DNA of 64,000 nt from Coriobacterium glomerans PW2 (GTDB taxonomy: Bacteria; Actinomycetota; Coriobacteriia; Coriobacteriales; Coriobacteriaceae): contig NC_015389.1 of assembly GCF_000195315.1 (NCBI RefSeq), positions 558,001-622,000 on the forward strand, in the 5' to 3' direction. Shown piece after piece: positions 62,406 to 64,000 of the stretch (the stretch's first letter is position 1; each line of letters opens with the position of its first letter). Position numbers and translations under genes: made by a program. The notes under the pieces were generated by a model. It did not search any database and was not told the origin of the DNA. It worked only from the letters and a program-made list of their open reading frames with translations.

Positions 62406-63755
62406 TCATGCCTCGCTGATCTGCTGCGCTTGCTCTGCAGCGATGCGCCTCTCGTTCTTCTGGTTGATGATAACAAACGGCGCATAGAGGAAGACGTCGA
62501 TGATGACGAGGACCAGCGTCAGCACGACCGGGCTTGAGTGGAAGGCACCGAGGATCCACGTGCTGAGGAATATCGGTTCGTTTCCAGAGTTCGCGACGAC
62601 CAGCGGCACGACCCATCCGATGGAAGTCACGACATAGGCGACGATAGCGTTGAACAGGGGAACGACGATCCAAGGGATCAGCATGATCGGGTTGAGCACG
62701 ATGGGAAGCCCGAAGATGACCGGCTCGTTGATGCCGAAGCAGCCCGGAACGAGTGCGAGTTTGGCTACCTCACGCTCCTGTTCGCCCTTTTTGGTGAAGA
62801 TCAGCATTGCGACGATCAGCCCGAATGTGGCACCGGAGCCGCCGATCATGGCGTAGACGTTTGTCATGGTATTGGGTGCGATGGGGATGCCATCAAAGCT
62901 CTGCGTCTGGGCATACTGGGCGACGACCTGCAAGAACAGGGGAGACCAGAAAGCAGAGACAACGCCCCAGACGATGTTGAACCCATGCAGCCCGAGAAAC
63001 CACAGGATCTGCTCGAGCAGGATGACGACGATGATGGCTGGAAGGCCGGTGCCGACGACGAGCATGGGTTTGATGATGACGGTGGAGATCAGCGCGATCA
63101 GGCTCGTGAAGCCCATCGCTTGGATACCGAGGCGAACGAGTGCGAAGATGATCAGCACCTTGGCCATGGGGATCAGAGCGTAGAACGAGTCAAAGACATT
63201 CTGGGGCACGCTCTCCGGCATCTTGATCGTGAACTTGGAGCGGCTGAATCTCGCGAACATCGCAACCGCCAGCATACCGACGATCAGACCGGTGAACATA
63301 CCCTCGTAACTGAAGAAGCTGGTCGCGAAGCCCTCGATGATCTTCGCCTGGGGCTCGGAGAAGTTGACGTTGTTCGGAACCATCACGAAATAGGCGGAGA
63401 GGGCCAGAAGCGTCGCGATGATGAGGTTCAGCCCCTTGTTCTCCTCGCGGCGCTGTATCTCGACAGCATAGGCGTAGGCACTTGAGATCACGACGATGAC
63501 GCCGACGATGCCCAGCGTGGCGGTGCCGATGTATCCGAACATGTTGCTGAGGGAACCCACCCAGCCCCAGTCTGTGCCATTCGCCTTGATCAGCGCATCC
63601 AGCTGCATCTTTATCAGATTCGAGAACGAGCCGACGACTGAAAACGGGATGATTCGGACGAAGGAGTTCTTGATCGCTTGCAAGATCGTGTTGCGCTGTA
63701 CCCAAGCGGATGCTCCGAGCAGTGCGTCTTGAAACCTTTCGAGATCGAATTTCAT
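62406..63755 (-). CDS. PTS EIIC, lactose/cellobiose family (mannoside operon)
   Basis: A 449-residue permease of the lactose/cellobiose PTS family. LWFLGLHGFNIVWG, IGGSGATFGLIVA and LVPGCFGINEPVIFGLPIVLNP are signature blocks. AAAGGGG lies about ten bases before ATG 63755. First gene of the mannoside operon. Use of this permease family next to GH38 and GH125 is unusual, since E. coli MngA is of the fructose family. Confidence 0.93.
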   Translation of the reverse strand: MKFDLERFQDALLGASAWVQRNTILQAIKNSFVRIIPFSVVGSFSNLIKMQLDALIKANGTDWGWVGSLSNMFGYIGTATLGIVGVIVVISSAYAYAVEIQRREENKGLNLIIATLLALSAYFVMVPNNVNFSEPQAKIIEGFATSFFSYEGMFTGLIVGMLAVAMFARFSRSKFTIKMPESVPQNVFDSFYALIPMAKVLIIFALVRLGIQAMGFTSLIALISTVIIKPMLVVGTGLPAIIVVILLEQILWFLGLHGFNIVWGVVSAFWSPLFLQVVAQYAQTQSFDGIPIAPNTMTNVYAMIGGSGATFGLIVAMLIFTKKGEQEREVAKLALVPGCFGINEPVIFGLPIVLNPIMLIPWIVVPLFNAIVAYVVTSIGWVVPLVVANSGNEPIFLSTWILGAFHSSPVVLTLVLVIIDVFLYAPFVIINQKNERRIAAEQAQQISEA

Positions 63756-63782
63756 AGGTGGCAATCCCCTTTCCGATTCAAT

Positions 63783-63836
63783 TGTGACAAAATCTTTATC
63801 ACATAGAGTATATGCCTAAACCAGATAAACATCTGG
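63783..63836 (-). promoter_or_regulatory. Promoter region and two dyads of the mannoside operon
   Basis: TGTGA-N11-TCACA (63783-63803) forms an extended dyad (TGTGAxAAA on both arms) and CCAGAT-AAAC-ATCTGG (63821-63836) a second perfect one. Between them a minus-strand TATACT (63812-63807) can serve as -10. The first dyad would lie just downstream of the transcript start. Both are candidate operators. Confidence 0.45.
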
Positions 63837-64000
63837 CACAGCAGGTCAATAGATTTATTGCGTTCTGCTGGATCCCCCCAACTGCCTCTTTAACTGGTTC
63901 GATGAGGCAGTATTGATCAGGAGACGACATACCTGGGGCGCTTGGCACTTCGCTCGCAGAAGATTATTGACCGCCTGTCGATCGCTGGCGTTCCAAGGCA
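63837..64000 (+). other. Right-edge stretch, possible start of a truncated gene
   Basis: CTGCCTC (63882-63888) pairs with GAGGCAG (63904-63910). After it a plus-strand frame is open to the edge and reads TYLGRLALRSQKIIDRLSIAG with coding-like composition but no ATG start. It may be the beginning of a divergent regulator of the mannoside operon; the window ends before this can be judged. Confidence 0.3.

Noticed and set aside
62409-62673. Longer N-terminus for the GH38 mannosidase up to 62673
   Set aside because: It would overlap the EIIC coding region by more than 260 bases and adds a non-conserved Arg-rich stretch; only 62409 or 62367 are realistic starts.

Overview
The window looks like a high-G+C, anaerobic, sugar-fermenting gut actinobacterium, most likely of the class Coriobacteriia (a Collinsella/Olsenella-like genome). 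The evidence is the mix of many PTS systems, glycyl-radical enzymology, a DUF2207 surface protein, Shine-Dalgarno sites of the AGGAGG type and dense operons with ATGA start/stop overlaps. The organism assignment is inference from gene content; no taxonomic marker gene such as rRNA is present.

Layout. Positions 1-4.1 kb hold housekeeping genes: the end of an unknown gene, ferritin, glutamyl-Q tRNA(Asp) synthetase, tRNA-Ser(GCU) with its own promoter, a small membrane protein and a DeoR-family repressor. From 4.3 to 10.1 kb a divergent PTS operon of the L-ascorbate (Ula) type encodes EIIA, EIIC, EIIB, an unusual cytosolic FG-GAP-like protein, an UlaG-type lactonase and an UlaE-type sugar-phosphate epimerase. 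From 10.1 to 20.0 kb a PocR/AraC regulator faces a glycerol/dihydroxyacetone operon: gldA, dhaK, a monoacylglycerol-lipase-like hydrolase, dhaL, dhaM, a glycyl radical enzyme and its activating enzyme. It is followed by a 5'-truncated dicarboxylate/amino-acid symporter remnant. From 20.0 to 24.9 kb an AraC regulator and a small membrane protein face a GPH-family transporter and a GH127 beta-L-arabinofuranosidase.

From 26.6 to 32.0 kb lies a cellobiose/beta-glucoside PTS island (LicR-type regulator, EIIA, GH1 phospho-beta-glucosidase, EIIB, EIIC) that is visibly more A/T-rich than its surroundings. From 32.2 to 41.1 kb are a DUF2207 protein, an acetyltransferase, purH, an unknown gene, a two-component system with an intramembrane-sensing kinase, a universal stress protein and uppP. 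From 41.1 to 50.6 kb one long minus-strand run encodes nucleoside uptake and breakdown: deoD, a BMP lipoprotein, the ATPase, two permeases, cdd, deoA-type phosphorylase, deoC and deoB. Next come the helicase pcrA, a decayed GntR regulator, and a radical SAM protein divergent from a TetR regulator.

The right end (57.1-63.8 kb) is a minus-strand alpha-mannoside operon: a cellobiose-type EIIC, GH38 alpha-mannosidase, GH125 exo-alpha-mannosidase, ROK kinase and EIIB. It apparently couples PTS uptake to intracellular mannosidases and lacks its own EIIA in the window.

The most interesting elements are the lipase inside the dha operon, the glycyl-radical pair attached to it, the mannoside PTS with two intracellular mannosidases, the FG-GAP-like protein inside the ula-type operon, three matched 16-bp repeats upstream of the GH127 operon, and large unexplained inverted repeats at 48613-48678 and 51026-51090.
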